DNA from: JBDSYA01 sp039925865
Lineage (GTDB): Bacteria > Bacteroidota > Ignavibacteria > Tepidaquicellales > Tepidaquicellaceae
Length of the DNA: 7,222 bases
Assembly: GCA_039925865.1 (NCBI GenBank)
Contig: JBDSYA010000224.1
Location: 1 to 7,222, forward strand
Direction: 5' to 3'
The notes below the pieces were generated by a model. It made no database searches. It had not been told where the DNA came from and saw only the letters and a program-made list of their open reading frames with translations. Positions 1 through 6,722 of the stretch are shown here, in pieces (positions within the stretch are counted from its first letter, which is position 1; each line of letters begins with the position of its first letter). The position numbers and the translations under genes were made by a program.

Positions 1-2
1 AG

Positions 3-533
3 TTAAGGCTTAATTAGTATCACAAACTGAAACGTATTATTCTCAGCAATTATCAGATCCACTCCATCGACAATTGTGTCCCCGTTAAGATCACTCTGTA
101 CATATCCCGAATCATAAGCGGCAGCGCCATTATCAACCGTGCTAAGATCAGGCCCATCGATTACTCCGTTTTGATCAACGTCTCCTGAGTAAATACAATA
201 CTTCAAACCTTTCAATATAAGATTATTGCCAAATGCCTTTGATGAGGTGTCTGTAAAATCATATACAAGCGCGTCTGCGCTGAACCTTACAGGAGATCCG
301 CTCCAGGTCTCTAAAGAATTTCTCTGTTGTACAACCAAAAAGTAATCTGTTGCATTACTTAATTTTGAGAAACTGAAAAAACCTGTTCCCATAATTTGTA
401 AATAACTCTGAGCGGAATCAACAATTGCATAGGGAGAATAAGCATTTCTGATCTTAACCTTAAAAAGATCAGCTGTGACATTCCCAGACTGTACATCGTA
501 AAGGCCTTCAACGTATGCTGTTAAATTTAAAAA
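3..533 (-). repeat. Copy 1 of shared C-terminal module (beta-sandwich-like region plus dockerin-like EF-hand pair)
   Basis: Residues 604-779 of the phosphatase-like protein match the last 180 or so residues of the protein encoded at 2803-6492, in order: LNLT...EG.Y, SPYAIVDSA, GTG.F.FS, RNS.ETWS, YDFT, KAFG.N, YSGDV, DG.DLS..DN, GYV..D.NGD.IVDG.D, I.A.NN.F.FV and a final proline. The two 12-residue loops DVDQNGVIDGPD and DLNGDTIVDGVD have the D-x-N/D-x-D/N-G spacing of dockerin type I calcium loops. Such tails are common on exported proteins of Ignavibacteria-like bacteria. A role in surface retention, assembly or sorting is inference. Confidence 0.8.
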
Positions 534-2342
534 CTTCAGAGAAGGTAATATTTTAAATTGATCAATTTTAGTACCCGTGATATTATAAAATTTCAAAGAC
601 AAGCTATCCTGATAAGATGAAATGATCATTGCTCCGAAATTATTATTATATCTTATTTGGCTGCCCGCCGCAGTTGCCCCAAATGAATGTATACTTTCAC
701 CGCCAAGCCCGTTGACAAAATACGGAAGCCCGTCAATAGTTAATCTTTCATAAACGTGCTCATGTCCTGAAATCACTGCTGATGCTCCCCACCTCTTAAA
801 TGGCCAGCGCATATTAACTTCAGGACCTGAAGATGAACCTGAAGTGTACGGAGGGTGATTGAAATAAACTATGTTCCATTTTTCTGAAGACTCTGCAAGT
901 TTAATCTTAAGCCATTGAGCCTGAACAGAATTGCTGTCCCTGCCGTCCGCTTCATTTACATCACTGTCGATCGCAAAAAAATGTATGTTGCCTTTTATAA
1001 AGTCATAATATCTTTCATTGTTTGGCAATGTAAAATAATCCAGATACGGCTGGGCATTTGCTGTGAGCCAGTCATTTTCACCGAGTGAAGGGAAAAATCT
1101 GTTCACCGTATCTCCGGTTACAAAGGCACCTGAATAGGGATAAATATATTGGCTGTAATATTGCCCGATGTTAGTATCAATTGTAGTTTGACTTCCGGCA
1201 GTATAATTATTATTTCCAAGTGTGATGATAAATTCAGGATTCCAGCTTTTCACAAAATTCGATACCAGTAATTCATTAGCACCCGATTTTCCGTAATCAC
1301 CTATTGCAGCAAATTTTGTAACCGGAAGTATTTCAGGAGCTCTTACATATTTATAAACTCTGTCACCTACTGCATAAGCAAGCGTATCGTTTATAAATCT
1401 GAATCTGTTTATGTAATAACCCCAGTTGGTTTGATTCCAGTTGTTGCCGCCGTTTGTTGTTTCATATGTAGGACCTGTCCATCCTCCTATCCATCCGGTA
1501 TTTTCATTTATAAATCCAATGCCTTCTTCGTCATATGTTTTAAAAATTTTATCATTCCAGCTTAGTCCGCCGTTAGTTGTTTTAATAATGTATGCCATTC
1601 CCGAATGCCTTTCAATACTGACATAGCCAACATTTTTGGAAGGAAACGAAATTTTCCAGCACCATTCACCTGACCTTGTTGAGATATAAGTTTGCTGCCA
1701 GTTAACTCCCCCGTTTGTTGTCATCATTACAACTGCATAACCGACAGCATAGCTGAAAGTATTAAAACCTCCGACCACAATTCCGGAATCTTCAGACCAA
1801 AAATAACAATCAATGAGTGTTCTTACTAATGCAGGATTCATAGTTATTGAAGTCCACGTTAAACCCTTGTTAGTTGTCTTTACGACATTGGCGGGCGCGG
1901 CATACCTTCCGCACCCGTAAGCTACACTGTCATTAACAATTGATATTCCGCAAATACCATACGGTACAGGACTTGGTATTACCACATTGTTCCATGTCAC
2001 TCCGCCGTTAGTAGTTCTTTTCAGAGGAAAAGAAGAATTCAATGTTCCTAGAATGCCAGTCTGCTCGTTAAAGAAACCTATACTGCGATATTTCCCAAAC
2101 GGATAATCTGAAGCTGTATGAACTGTAGTCCAGTTATTTCCGCCGTTTGAAGTTTTATAAACTTTACCGGAATACATAGGCATGTATGCTGTAGTTGCAT
2201 TTATAAAATGAATATCCTCAAATCTCTGAGAACTCGAATCAGGTACAGGAGAATTAGGCAGCTGCTGCCATTCATAGTTTTGTGAATAAGCTGATTGGAA
2301 TATAAATGTAAGAAGTAATAAAAATAGTTTGTCTATTTTCAT
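3..2342 (-). CDS. Secreted Ycf48/BNR-like propeller + purple-acid-phosphatase-like metallophosphoesterase with dockerin-like C-terminal tail
   Basis: Complete 779-residue ORF, ATG to TAA. Residues 1-20 form a classic signal peptide (basic start, Leu/Phe-rich core, cleavage likely after AYS), so the protein is exported. Residues 60-335 carry six Asp-box-like repeats (at about 63-71, 109-117, 155-163, 207-215, 254-262 and 294-302; pattern T-T-N-G-G-x-x-W), a Ycf48-like beta-propeller probably used for binding. Residues 341-600 resemble purple or tartrate-resistant acid phosphatase metallophosphoesterases: GDYG at D349, GNNNY at 376-380, GENDW at 421-425, NHPPY at 495-499 and GHEH at 526-529. 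The usual GDNNY aspartate is N377 and the usual GNHD reads GEND, so activity is uncertain. Residues 604-700 are the 'SPYAIVDSA/RNSLETWS/YDFT' module, and 719-770 hold two calcium-loop dockerin-like motifs (D721-D732, D751-D762). No Shine-Dalgarno sequence precedes the ATG. An out-of-frame ATG-AAA-TGA overlaps the start. The downstream terminator lies outside the window. Domain calls are secure; substrate is unknown. Confidence 0.93.
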   Translation of the reverse strand: MKIDKLFLLLLTFIFQSAYSQNYEWQQLPNSPVPDSSSQRFEDIHFINATTAYMPMYSGKVYKTSNGGNNWTTVHTASDYPFGKYRSIGFFNEQTGILGTLNSSFPLKRTTNGGVTWNNVVIPSPVPYGICGISIVNDSVAYGCGRYAAPANVVKTTNKGLTWTSITMNPALVRTLIDCYFWSEDSGIVVGGFNTFSYAVGYAVVMMTTNGGVNWQQTYISTRSGEWCWKISFPSKNVGYVSIERHSGMAYIIKTTNGGLSWNDKIFKTYDEEGIGFINENTGWIGGWTGPTYETTNGGNNWNQTNWGYYINRFRFINDTLAYAVGDRVYKYVRAPEILPVTKFAAIGDYGKSGANELLVSNFVKSWNPEFIITLGNNNYTAGSQTTIDTNIGQYYSQYIYPYSGAFVTGDTVNRFFPSLGENDWLTANAQPYLDYFTLPNNERYYDFIKGNIHFFAIDSDVNEADGRDSNSVQAQWLKIKLAESSEKWNIVYFNHPPYTSGSSSGPEVNMRWPFKRWGASAVISGHEHVYERLTIDGLPYFVNGLGGESIHSFGATAAGSQIRYNNNFGAMIISSYQDSLSLKFYNITGTKIDQFKILPSLKFLNLTAYVEGLYDVQSGNVTADLFKVKIRNAYSPYAIVDSAQSYLQIMGTGFFSFSKLSNATDYFLVVQQRNSLETWSGSPVRFSADALVYDFTDTSSKAFGNNLILKGLKYCIYSGDVDQNGVIDGPDLSTVDNGAAAYDSGYVQSDLNGDTIVDGVDLIIAENNTFQFVILIKP

Positions 2343-2382
2343 TTCATAGTAATTAATTAGAGGAATATTTTTAAATCAGTTA

Positions 2383-2416
2383 TAAACATAAAATGAAATA
2401 AATAACTTAAACGCAA
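2383..2416 (-). promoter_or_regulatory. Weak Bacteroidota-type promoter candidate for the phosphatase-like gene
   Basis: Read on the minus strand, TATGTTTA (2390-2383) matches the Bacteroidota -7 element TAnnTTTG at all but the last fixed base. A TTG (2416-2414) lies 23 bases upstream, at the long end of the accepted spacing for the -33 element. This would start transcription near 2376, about 35 bases before the ATG at 2342. AT-rich DNA yields such matches easily, so this is only a candidate. Confidence 0.25.
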
Positions 2417-2510
2417 TGTCGGCAATCTGTTCCAATTAAATTTTTAAAATTTTGTAATTGCAATCCAGTAAGATTAAAATTCAGGAAACTCCAAGATAAA
2501 GCACTTTATC

Positions 2511-2578
2511 TGACAGCATACACCTTGCTGTTATTTGAGGAGTTGTAAATTAGGCAATTTAAATCTCAGAGTGTATAC
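2511..2578. repeat. Nested imperfect inverted repeat
   Basis: ATACAC (2518-2523) pairs with GTGTAT (2571-2576), TGAG (2536-2539) with CTCA (2565-2568), and TAAATT (2546-2551) with AATTTA (2556-2561) around a four-base loop. A competing hairpin joins ACAGCA (2513-2518) to TGCTGT (2526-2531). There is no T-tract, so it is not a standard terminator. It lies about 170-230 bases upstream of the ATG of the phosphatase-like gene. Function unknown, and chance structure in AT-rich DNA is possible. Confidence 0.35.
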
Positions 2579-2590
2579 TAAAATTGTGTT

Positions 2591-2670
2591 ATGTGTAATG
2601 AACGCAAATATGCTTTCAATACACATCTGTATTTAAATATTCATCAATTGCGGTCCCGATAAAAAAAGAT
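2591..2670. repeat. Tandem 80-base hairpin repeat, unit A
   Basis: This unit aligns without gaps to 2671-2750 at an offset of exactly 80, with 44 of the first 60 and 50 of the first 70 bases identical by my hand count. Its left part folds as a hairpin centred at 2608.5: ATGTGTA (2591-2597) pairs with TACACAT (2620-2626), then TGAA with TTCA and GCA with TGC, with two mismatches and a four-base loop. Its right part carries the box TATTCATCAATTGCGGT (2638-2654), followed by a short A-tract. No family recognised. Confidence 0.65.
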
Positions 2671-2750
2671 ATGAGTAGTGGACGCATGTATGCATCCACT
2701 ATTCAACTGTCTTTCATTATTCATCTAATGCGGTTCAAAAAAAAAGCAGG
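2671..2750. repeat. Tandem 80-base hairpin repeat, unit B
   Basis: This is the second copy of the 80-base unit, with its hairpin centred at 2688.5, exactly 80 bases from that of unit A. AGTGGA (2677-2682) pairs with TCCACT (2695-2700) and GCAT (2684-2687) with ATGC (2690-2693). The flanks add further pairs out to 2672 and 2705, including one G-T wobble. The box TATTCATCTAATGCGGT (2718-2734) matches that of unit A at 15 of 17 bases and runs into the A-tract that serves as the terminator T-tract on the minus strand. Confidence 0.65.
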
Positions 2751-2775
2751 TCAAAAAATTTATCAACCTGCTTTT
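2737..2775 (-). terminator. Rho-independent terminator of the large propeller gene
   Basis: On the minus strand a perfect 10-bp stem, AAAAGCAGGT (2775-2766) with ACCTGCTTTT (2751-2742), encloses a 14-base loop and runs into nine T residues (2745-2737). The stem starts 27 bases after the TAA at 2803-2805. The T-tract lies on the side expected for minus-strand transcription, so it should end the 2803-6492 transcript and separate it from the gene at 3-2342. Confidence 0.85.
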
Positions 2776-2802
2776 AAAAAAAATAAATGAAAAATATTAA
2801 TA

Positions 2803-3345
2803 TTATGGAGTAACTTTCGTGACAAAGTTAAACGCATTGTTATCTGCAATAGATGCATCTGATCCGTCAACAATATTATCCCCGTTGACATCTGTTACAA
2901 CATAGCCTTTTGTGAAGTTCATTGCATCATTATCAATAAGGCTGAGATCTGTTCCGTCGATAATTCCATCCTGATTTACGTCACCGCTGTAAACTGCAAA
3001 TTCTATGGGACTACTGTCAACTTGTGTCTGATTACTTCCAAATGCTTTGTTGGCAGCAGTTGTAAAATCATAACTCAATACACCGCCTGTAAACGACTGT
3101 CCGGTCAGGCTCCATGTTTCAATAGAATTACGATGTCTGAAATCGATGAAGTAATTTGTACCATTACTTATATTTGAAAAATAAAATGCACCGGTACCTA
3201 ATGAGCTCATCATCGCTGTTGCTGAATCAACAATTGCATATGGTGAAGTTGAATTTCTCAGATTAACTTTTGCAACGTCTGAAACCATTGTGTTTGAAGC
3301 AGGTCTGTAAAAACCTTCCATCAGTGAAGTAAGGTTAAGCACATA
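2803..3345 (-). repeat. Copy 2 of shared C-terminal module
   Basis: These last 181 codons are the counterpart of the tail encoded at 3-533. Loop sequences DVNQDGIIDGTD and DVNGDNIVDGSD are closer to the dockerin calcium-loop consensus than those of copy 1. The block HRNSIETWS is intact here, while copy 1 has QRNSLETWS. The order and spacing of all blocks agree, apart from a few extra residues before YSGDV. Both proteins end in a proline shortly after an F-x-F-V or F-N-F-V segment. Confidence 0.8.
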
Positions 3346-6300
3346 GCTTGAGTTTGGAGGTCCGTCAACCTGGAAATCATCTATTGCAGATCCGATATCA
3401 GGAGTGTTAAGATCTGTTTTGAATACAAATCTGAAAGCAACATTCGGTTTACCTGATAAAGGTACATCAGTAAAATATTGCGTATAATTTGGTTGTGCAC
3501 ATGAGAAGTATGGTTCATTAACCGGGAAGACGGTTGACTGTGCAGAGTTTGGATAGTTGTAGAAGTTCAATCCAAATGCTCCTACATAATTCCATGTATC
3601 ACCTTTATTTGTTGAAGCTTCTACTCTGAAACCGTCCCATGCGCACTCGAAAGAAAACTTAGCCCAGAATCTGATCGTGTAAGATCCGGCCGCTGAAAAA
3701 TTATAATTAGGAGTATATAAAATGGAATGAGTTGCGTTTTGATAATTCGCAGAGTCAATAGCCAAAACCCATGCATTTGTCGGGCTGTGAGTTCCATCTT
3801 TACCCGGAACTGTGGAGTTACCTCTTGTTAAAGGACTTCCGCTTAAATTGTCAGGAATGAAATCATTTGTATTAACTTCAAAATTTCCACCATTAGAAAT
3901 TGCGTAAGGTGTACCGCGGTTAGGAAGAATTTTGATGTGATTACTTAATGTCTTTGAGCTTGTGCCGTTATTAATTGTTAAAGTTACAGTGTATGTCCCT
4001 ACCATATTATAAGAATGAACAGGATTCTGAACTGTAGATTCTGTTCCATCACCGAAATTCCAAAGCCATGATGTTGCCTGTGAAGAATTGTCGATGAATT
4101 GAATTTCTTTATTTACGTATGATACAGTTTTGCTTGTTGAGAAATCTGCCGATGGTGTGCTGAATGCATCTGTAGAAAATAATCCTCTTCCGTGTGTCAC
4201 TGCGATCATTGTATTATCGGATGTGCGGTGCTGAAGCATGTATGTGCTGACATTTGCAAGTCCTGCATTAGAAGGACCCCAGTTAGTTGTTACACTGTTT
4301 AAATTATCTGTAGACCAGACACCTAATTCCGTTGCAAGTAAAGCCTGATCAGAATTTACAGGACTGAATGATGCCCATCGAACAGGCATGTCAGGTAAAT
4401 TACCTTCTATTGAACTCCATGACGTTCCGCCATTTGTTGTTTCCCAGACACTGTTCAAACCGTAATTTGAATATGTGACTATTATGTGATTATCATTTCC
4501 ACTCTGCACTTCAACACAGGAAATATAACCTATCGGAAGACCTGTTGAAATTAATACACCGCCGGTTGAACTTCCTGTCTGAGCATTATCAACTCTTACA
4601 ACTCTCCCACTATCCAAACCAAAGAAAACTCTGTTAGGAGTATTTCCAACTTTGACGGCAGTTACAGATTGTGTACTAAAAGCTGCAACAGTAACAGTTG
4701 TCGTTGTACCAGTCGTAACATCAGTCTGTGGATTTTCCCACCTGAGATATGTTGAAGGAGTATTTCCGCAATACATTTTATTAGCGTTGTCATCGTAATC
4801 TGTCGGATTAATGAACTGACCGTTATCACTTATATCTACTGATGCAAAACTTTCTCCTCCATCAGTTGAAGTAAAATAATTATTGTAAACATATGCTGTC
4901 CACTGAAACTGAGGCTGGTTTTGATCAATATGACAGAATGCACCATCTCCTCCTGATACTTCAGGTGTTGAATTTATTCCTGCAGCTGTAAATTTATGCG
5001 AACCGTTATCCTGTGCGCCTGCCAGGAAGTGAGTTGTATTTGCAGCCGGATGAATTGCACAGCCGTAATATTGAGTTGTGTTATAATTATTTTCCTTACC
5101 TTTTAAAGTTGGGATAATTGCAGTTCCTACGTTTGTATAATAAACTCCTCCGTCATTTCCAAAGAGCATTACATTTGAGCTTCCTTTTTTGAAAACAACT
5201 GCATGCTGATCGGCATGAACATCCTGAAATGTAAATCCGCCGTACCAGTGTGTGAATTGAGTCCAGCCCAATCCTCCGGTAACTGATTTAAATAGATCAA
5301 TTCCTCCGACATAAACCACATCCGCATTATTAGGATCAACAGTACACGGAAGATCGTACCATGCCTGCATTCTTGTATAGTCCGGTCCGATTAAAGGATC
5401 TGCGTCAACCGGTGAAGCAACCTGTGTAAATGTTGTTCCTCCATTTATTGAGCGGTATATACCGAGTATTCCATATGTAGCAGAGTTTTGTGCCACTACA
5501 TATAATCTTTGAGGATCCGAAGGTGCGCATCCCAGCTCAAGTCTTCCAAATCCTGCTGCAGGAAATCCACTAACAGGTGTATTTAGTTTTGTCCAGTTCG
5601 TACCGCTGTTTGTGGATTTATAAATTCCATCAGTCCAAATTACACCACCCATTGCTGCGTAAACACTGTTGTCTGCTCCCATGGATACATCACTTGCTCT
5701 TACCTGTATTGAAACTGGGGTTGTAAGAACTGATGTCCAGCTTGAACCGCCGTCAGTTGAACGCATAATTCCTGCTGATCTTGTAGCAGCAAATATGTAT
5801 CCGTTGGTCGGATGTATTGCTAACTTTTGTGTGTAATGAAAATTTGAATTGTTTGTTGATGTTAATTGTGACCAGTTATTTCCGCCGTCTGTACTTTTCC
5901 AGATACCTAATCCTCTCACCGCATCTATATTATATCTTCCTTCACCTGTACCAAAATACATTACCTGTGGATTCTGTGGATCCTGTATGATACAGCTGAT
6001 TGCAATGTTACTGAAGAAATCATTTATCGGAGTCCAGTTGGGATTCAATTGTGTAATGTCATTTGTTTTCCATAATCCGCCGCCTACACCACCGGCAAAT
6101 ACAACTTTACCTGAAGTATCTGATCTGTCAAACATAACTGCTCTAGTTCTTCCGCCAACATTACTCGGACCTCTTTCCTGCCAGTCAATATTTGCAATCG
6201 GCGCATCTGAAGGAGTCTGCAGAAGCTGTTTCGTATAATTTAAAGCCGGGATAAGCCGTTCAGTCGGCACTGTATTAGTATTCTGGTCCCGTGTTTTGAG

Positions 6301-6492
6301 GAACTCGAGGTAATGTGCCTTCTCCGGCTGATCGGGAGATTTTGATTCCTCCTCTTCATGACGTGATGTTTCTTTTGATTGGTTTAAAATGGATTGTGAT
6401 TCTTTATTATTAAAATCTTTGAAGATTTTAATTCCTCCTATCATCATGACTATTGTCAGCACAATGATAATTAAACTTTTAGATATGTTCAT
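2803..6492 (-). CDS. Exported multidomain Asp-box (sortilin/BNR-like) propeller protein with PKD, jelly-roll/MAM-like and dockerin-like C-terminal modules
   Basis: From the ATG at 6492 this gives 1229 residues ending in TAA. The frame also opens with TTG at 6510 (six residues more). I prefer the ATG because AAGGGA lies nine bases before it. Residues 4-24 are one strongly hydrophobic segment without an obvious cleavage motif, so a signal anchor or atypical signal peptide. About 102-775 is a large beta-propeller opening with GPSNVGGRTRA and GGVGGGLWKT and carrying many Asp boxes (such as KSTDGGNNW, RSTDGGSSW, KSTNSGTNW, ETTNGGTSW). About 779-856 is a PKD domain (WNFGDGT at 811-817). About 867-1044 looks like a jelly-roll or MAM-like domain ending in IDDFQVDGP. 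About 1050-1155 is the 'SPYAIVDSA/HRNSIETWS' module, and 1168-1220 holds two dockerin-like calcium loops (1171-1182, 1201-1212). No catalytic motif is visible. It is probably a cell-surface binding or adhesion protein, by inference. Confidence 0.93.
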   Translation of the reverse strand: MNISKSLIIIVLTIVMMIGGIKIFKDFNNKESQSILNQSKETSRHEEEESKSPDQPEKAHYLEFLKTRDQNTNTVPTERLIPALNYTKQLLQTPSDAPIANIDWQERGPSNVGGRTRAVMFDRSDTSGKVVFAGGVGGGLWKTNDITQLNPNWTPINDFFSNIAISCIIQDPQNPQVMYFGTGEGRYNIDAVRGLGIWKSTDGGNNWSQLTSTNNSNFHYTQKLAIHPTNGYIFAATRSAGIMRSTDGGSSWTSVLTTPVSIQVRASDVSMGADNSVYAAMGGVIWTDGIYKSTNSGTNWTKLNTPVSGFPAAGFGRLELGCAPSDPQRLYVVAQNSATYGILGIYRSINGGTTFTQVASPVDADPLIGPDYTRMQAWYDLPCTVDPNNADVVYVGGIDLFKSVTGGLGWTQFTHWYGGFTFQDVHADQHAVVFKKGSSNVMLFGNDGGVYYTNVGTAIIPTLKGKENNYNTTQYYGCAIHPAANTTHFLAGAQDNGSHKFTAAGINSTPEVSGGDGAFCHIDQNQPQFQWTAYVYNNYFTSTDGGESFASVDISDNGQFINPTDYDDNANKMYCGNTPSTYLRWENPQTDVTTGTTTTVTVAAFSTQSVTAVKVGNTPNRVFFGLDSGRVVRVDNAQTGSSTGGVLISTGLPIGYISCVEVQSGNDNHIIVTYSNYGLNSVWETTNGGTSWSSIEGNLPDMPVRWASFSPVNSDQALLATELGVWSTDNLNSVTTNWGPSNAGLANVSTYMLQHRTSDNTMIAVTHGRGLFSTDAFSTPSADFSTSKTVSYVNKEIQFIDNSSQATSWLWNFGDGTESTVQNPVHSYNMVGTYTVTLTINNGTSSKTLSNHIKILPNRGTPYAISNGGNFEVNTNDFIPDNLSGSPLTRGNSTVPGKDGTHSPTNAWVLAIDSANYQNATHSILYTPNYNFSAAGSYTIRFWAKFSFECAWDGFRVEASTNKGDTWNYVGAFGLNFYNYPNSAQSTVFPVNEPYFSCAQPNYTQYFTDVPLSGKPNVAFRFVFKTDLNTPDIGSAIDDFQVDGPPNSSYVLNLTSLMEGFYRPASNTMVSDVAKVNLRNSTSPYAIVDSATAMMSSLGTGAFYFSNISNGTNYFIDFRHRNSIETWSLTGQSFTGGVLSYDFTTAANKAFGSNQTQVDSSPIEFAVYSGDVNQDGIIDGTDLSLIDNDAMNFTKGYVVTDVNGDNIVDGSDASIADNNAFNFVTKVTP

Positions 6493-6501
6493 TTTATTAA
6501 T

Positions 6502-6507
6502 TCCCTT
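6502..6507 (-). promoter_or_regulatory. Shine-Dalgarno-like site supporting the ATG at 6492
   Basis: AAGGGA on the minus strand lies nine bases before the ATG at 6492-6490. It overlaps the codons that would follow the alternative TTG start at 6510. Its spacing fits the ATG, and no comparable site precedes the TTG. A small hairpin (AGCCA/TGGCT, 6510-6524) lies just upstream and could affect access to this site. Confidence 0.4.
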
Positions 6508-6591
6508 CAAGCCATTGACTGGCTATATTATTTATTTTTAAAAATCTTTTTCAATACTAAAGTAATACATTATACAAATTACGAGAAAATC

Positions 6592-6609
6592 GTTTTATTA
6601 AAATAAAAC
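6592..6609. repeat. Near-perfect 18-bp palindrome upstream of the propeller gene
   Basis: GTTTTATT (6592-6599) and AATAAAAC (6602-6609) are exact inverted arms around two A residues. It lies 100 bases before the ATG at 6492, where an operator could act. The arms are nearly all A/T, so chance is a real alternative. Confidence 0.3.
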
Positions 6610-6643
6610 AACCTTCAGTAATAACTCTTTAATTTTAAGTGTT

Positions 6644-6661
6644 TTAAATTTATAAATTTAA
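6644..6661. repeat. Perfect 18-bp A/T-only palindrome
   Basis: TTAAATTTATAAATTTAA reads the same on both strands. It contains no G or C. It may be an operator or a DNA-bending site, or simply a product of base composition. Confidence 0.25.
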
Positions 6662-6722
6662 TCAATTGTTTTCAACTCCATTTATCAACATTCAAAAAGT
6701 ATTAATTTGAATCTTAAAGATT

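Larger units (their letters stand above)
2343..2802. other. Non-coding intergenic region between the two minus-strand genes
   Basis: This 460-base stretch has no credible gene. The longest plus-strand openings starting with ATG are about 23 codons (2591-2662) and 39 codons (from 2671). The differences between these two related stretches do not favour third codon positions, so I do not call them genes. From right to left, which is the direction of transcription of the flanking genes, it holds a terminator (2737-2775), two tandem 80-base hairpin repeats (2671-2750 and 2591-2670), a nested inverted repeat (2511-2578), a plain AT-rich spacer (about 2420-2510) and a weak promoter candidate (2383-2416). 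Confidence 0.75.

Noticed and set aside
1441..1626. Plus-strand open frame of 61 codons
   Set aside because: It lies wholly inside the propeller part of the minus-strand gene at 3-2342, antisense to its Asp-box repeats. It is explained by that gene's codons and has no domain or start signal of its own.
1440..2160. Recurring CCGCCGTTNGTTGT-like DNA motif
   Set aside because: The motif repeats through both large genes, but it is simply the reverse complement of codons for the T-T-N-G-G Asp-box repeats. It is a coding repeat and not an independent DNA element.
2591..2750. CRISPR array or integron attC array
   Set aside because: There are only two units, diverged along their whole length, with no unique spacers between conserved repeats. 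No typical GTTRRRY/RYYYAAC core sites are seen and no cassette genes separate them.
2591..2789. Two small plus-strand peptides (about 23 and 39 codons), one starting at each 80-base repeat
   Set aside because: Both repeats begin with ATG and the peptides share a few residues. However, the base differences between the units fall mostly at second codon positions (9 of 16 in the first 60 bases), there is no ribosome-binding site, and hairpin pairing explains the conservation better. The second frame runs through the terminator.
5849..6238. Plus-strand open frame of 129 codons
   Set aside because: It is antisense to the propeller region of the 2803-6492 gene. Its Pro-rich, low-complexity product is the usual shadow of Gly/Asn-rich repeats on the other strand.
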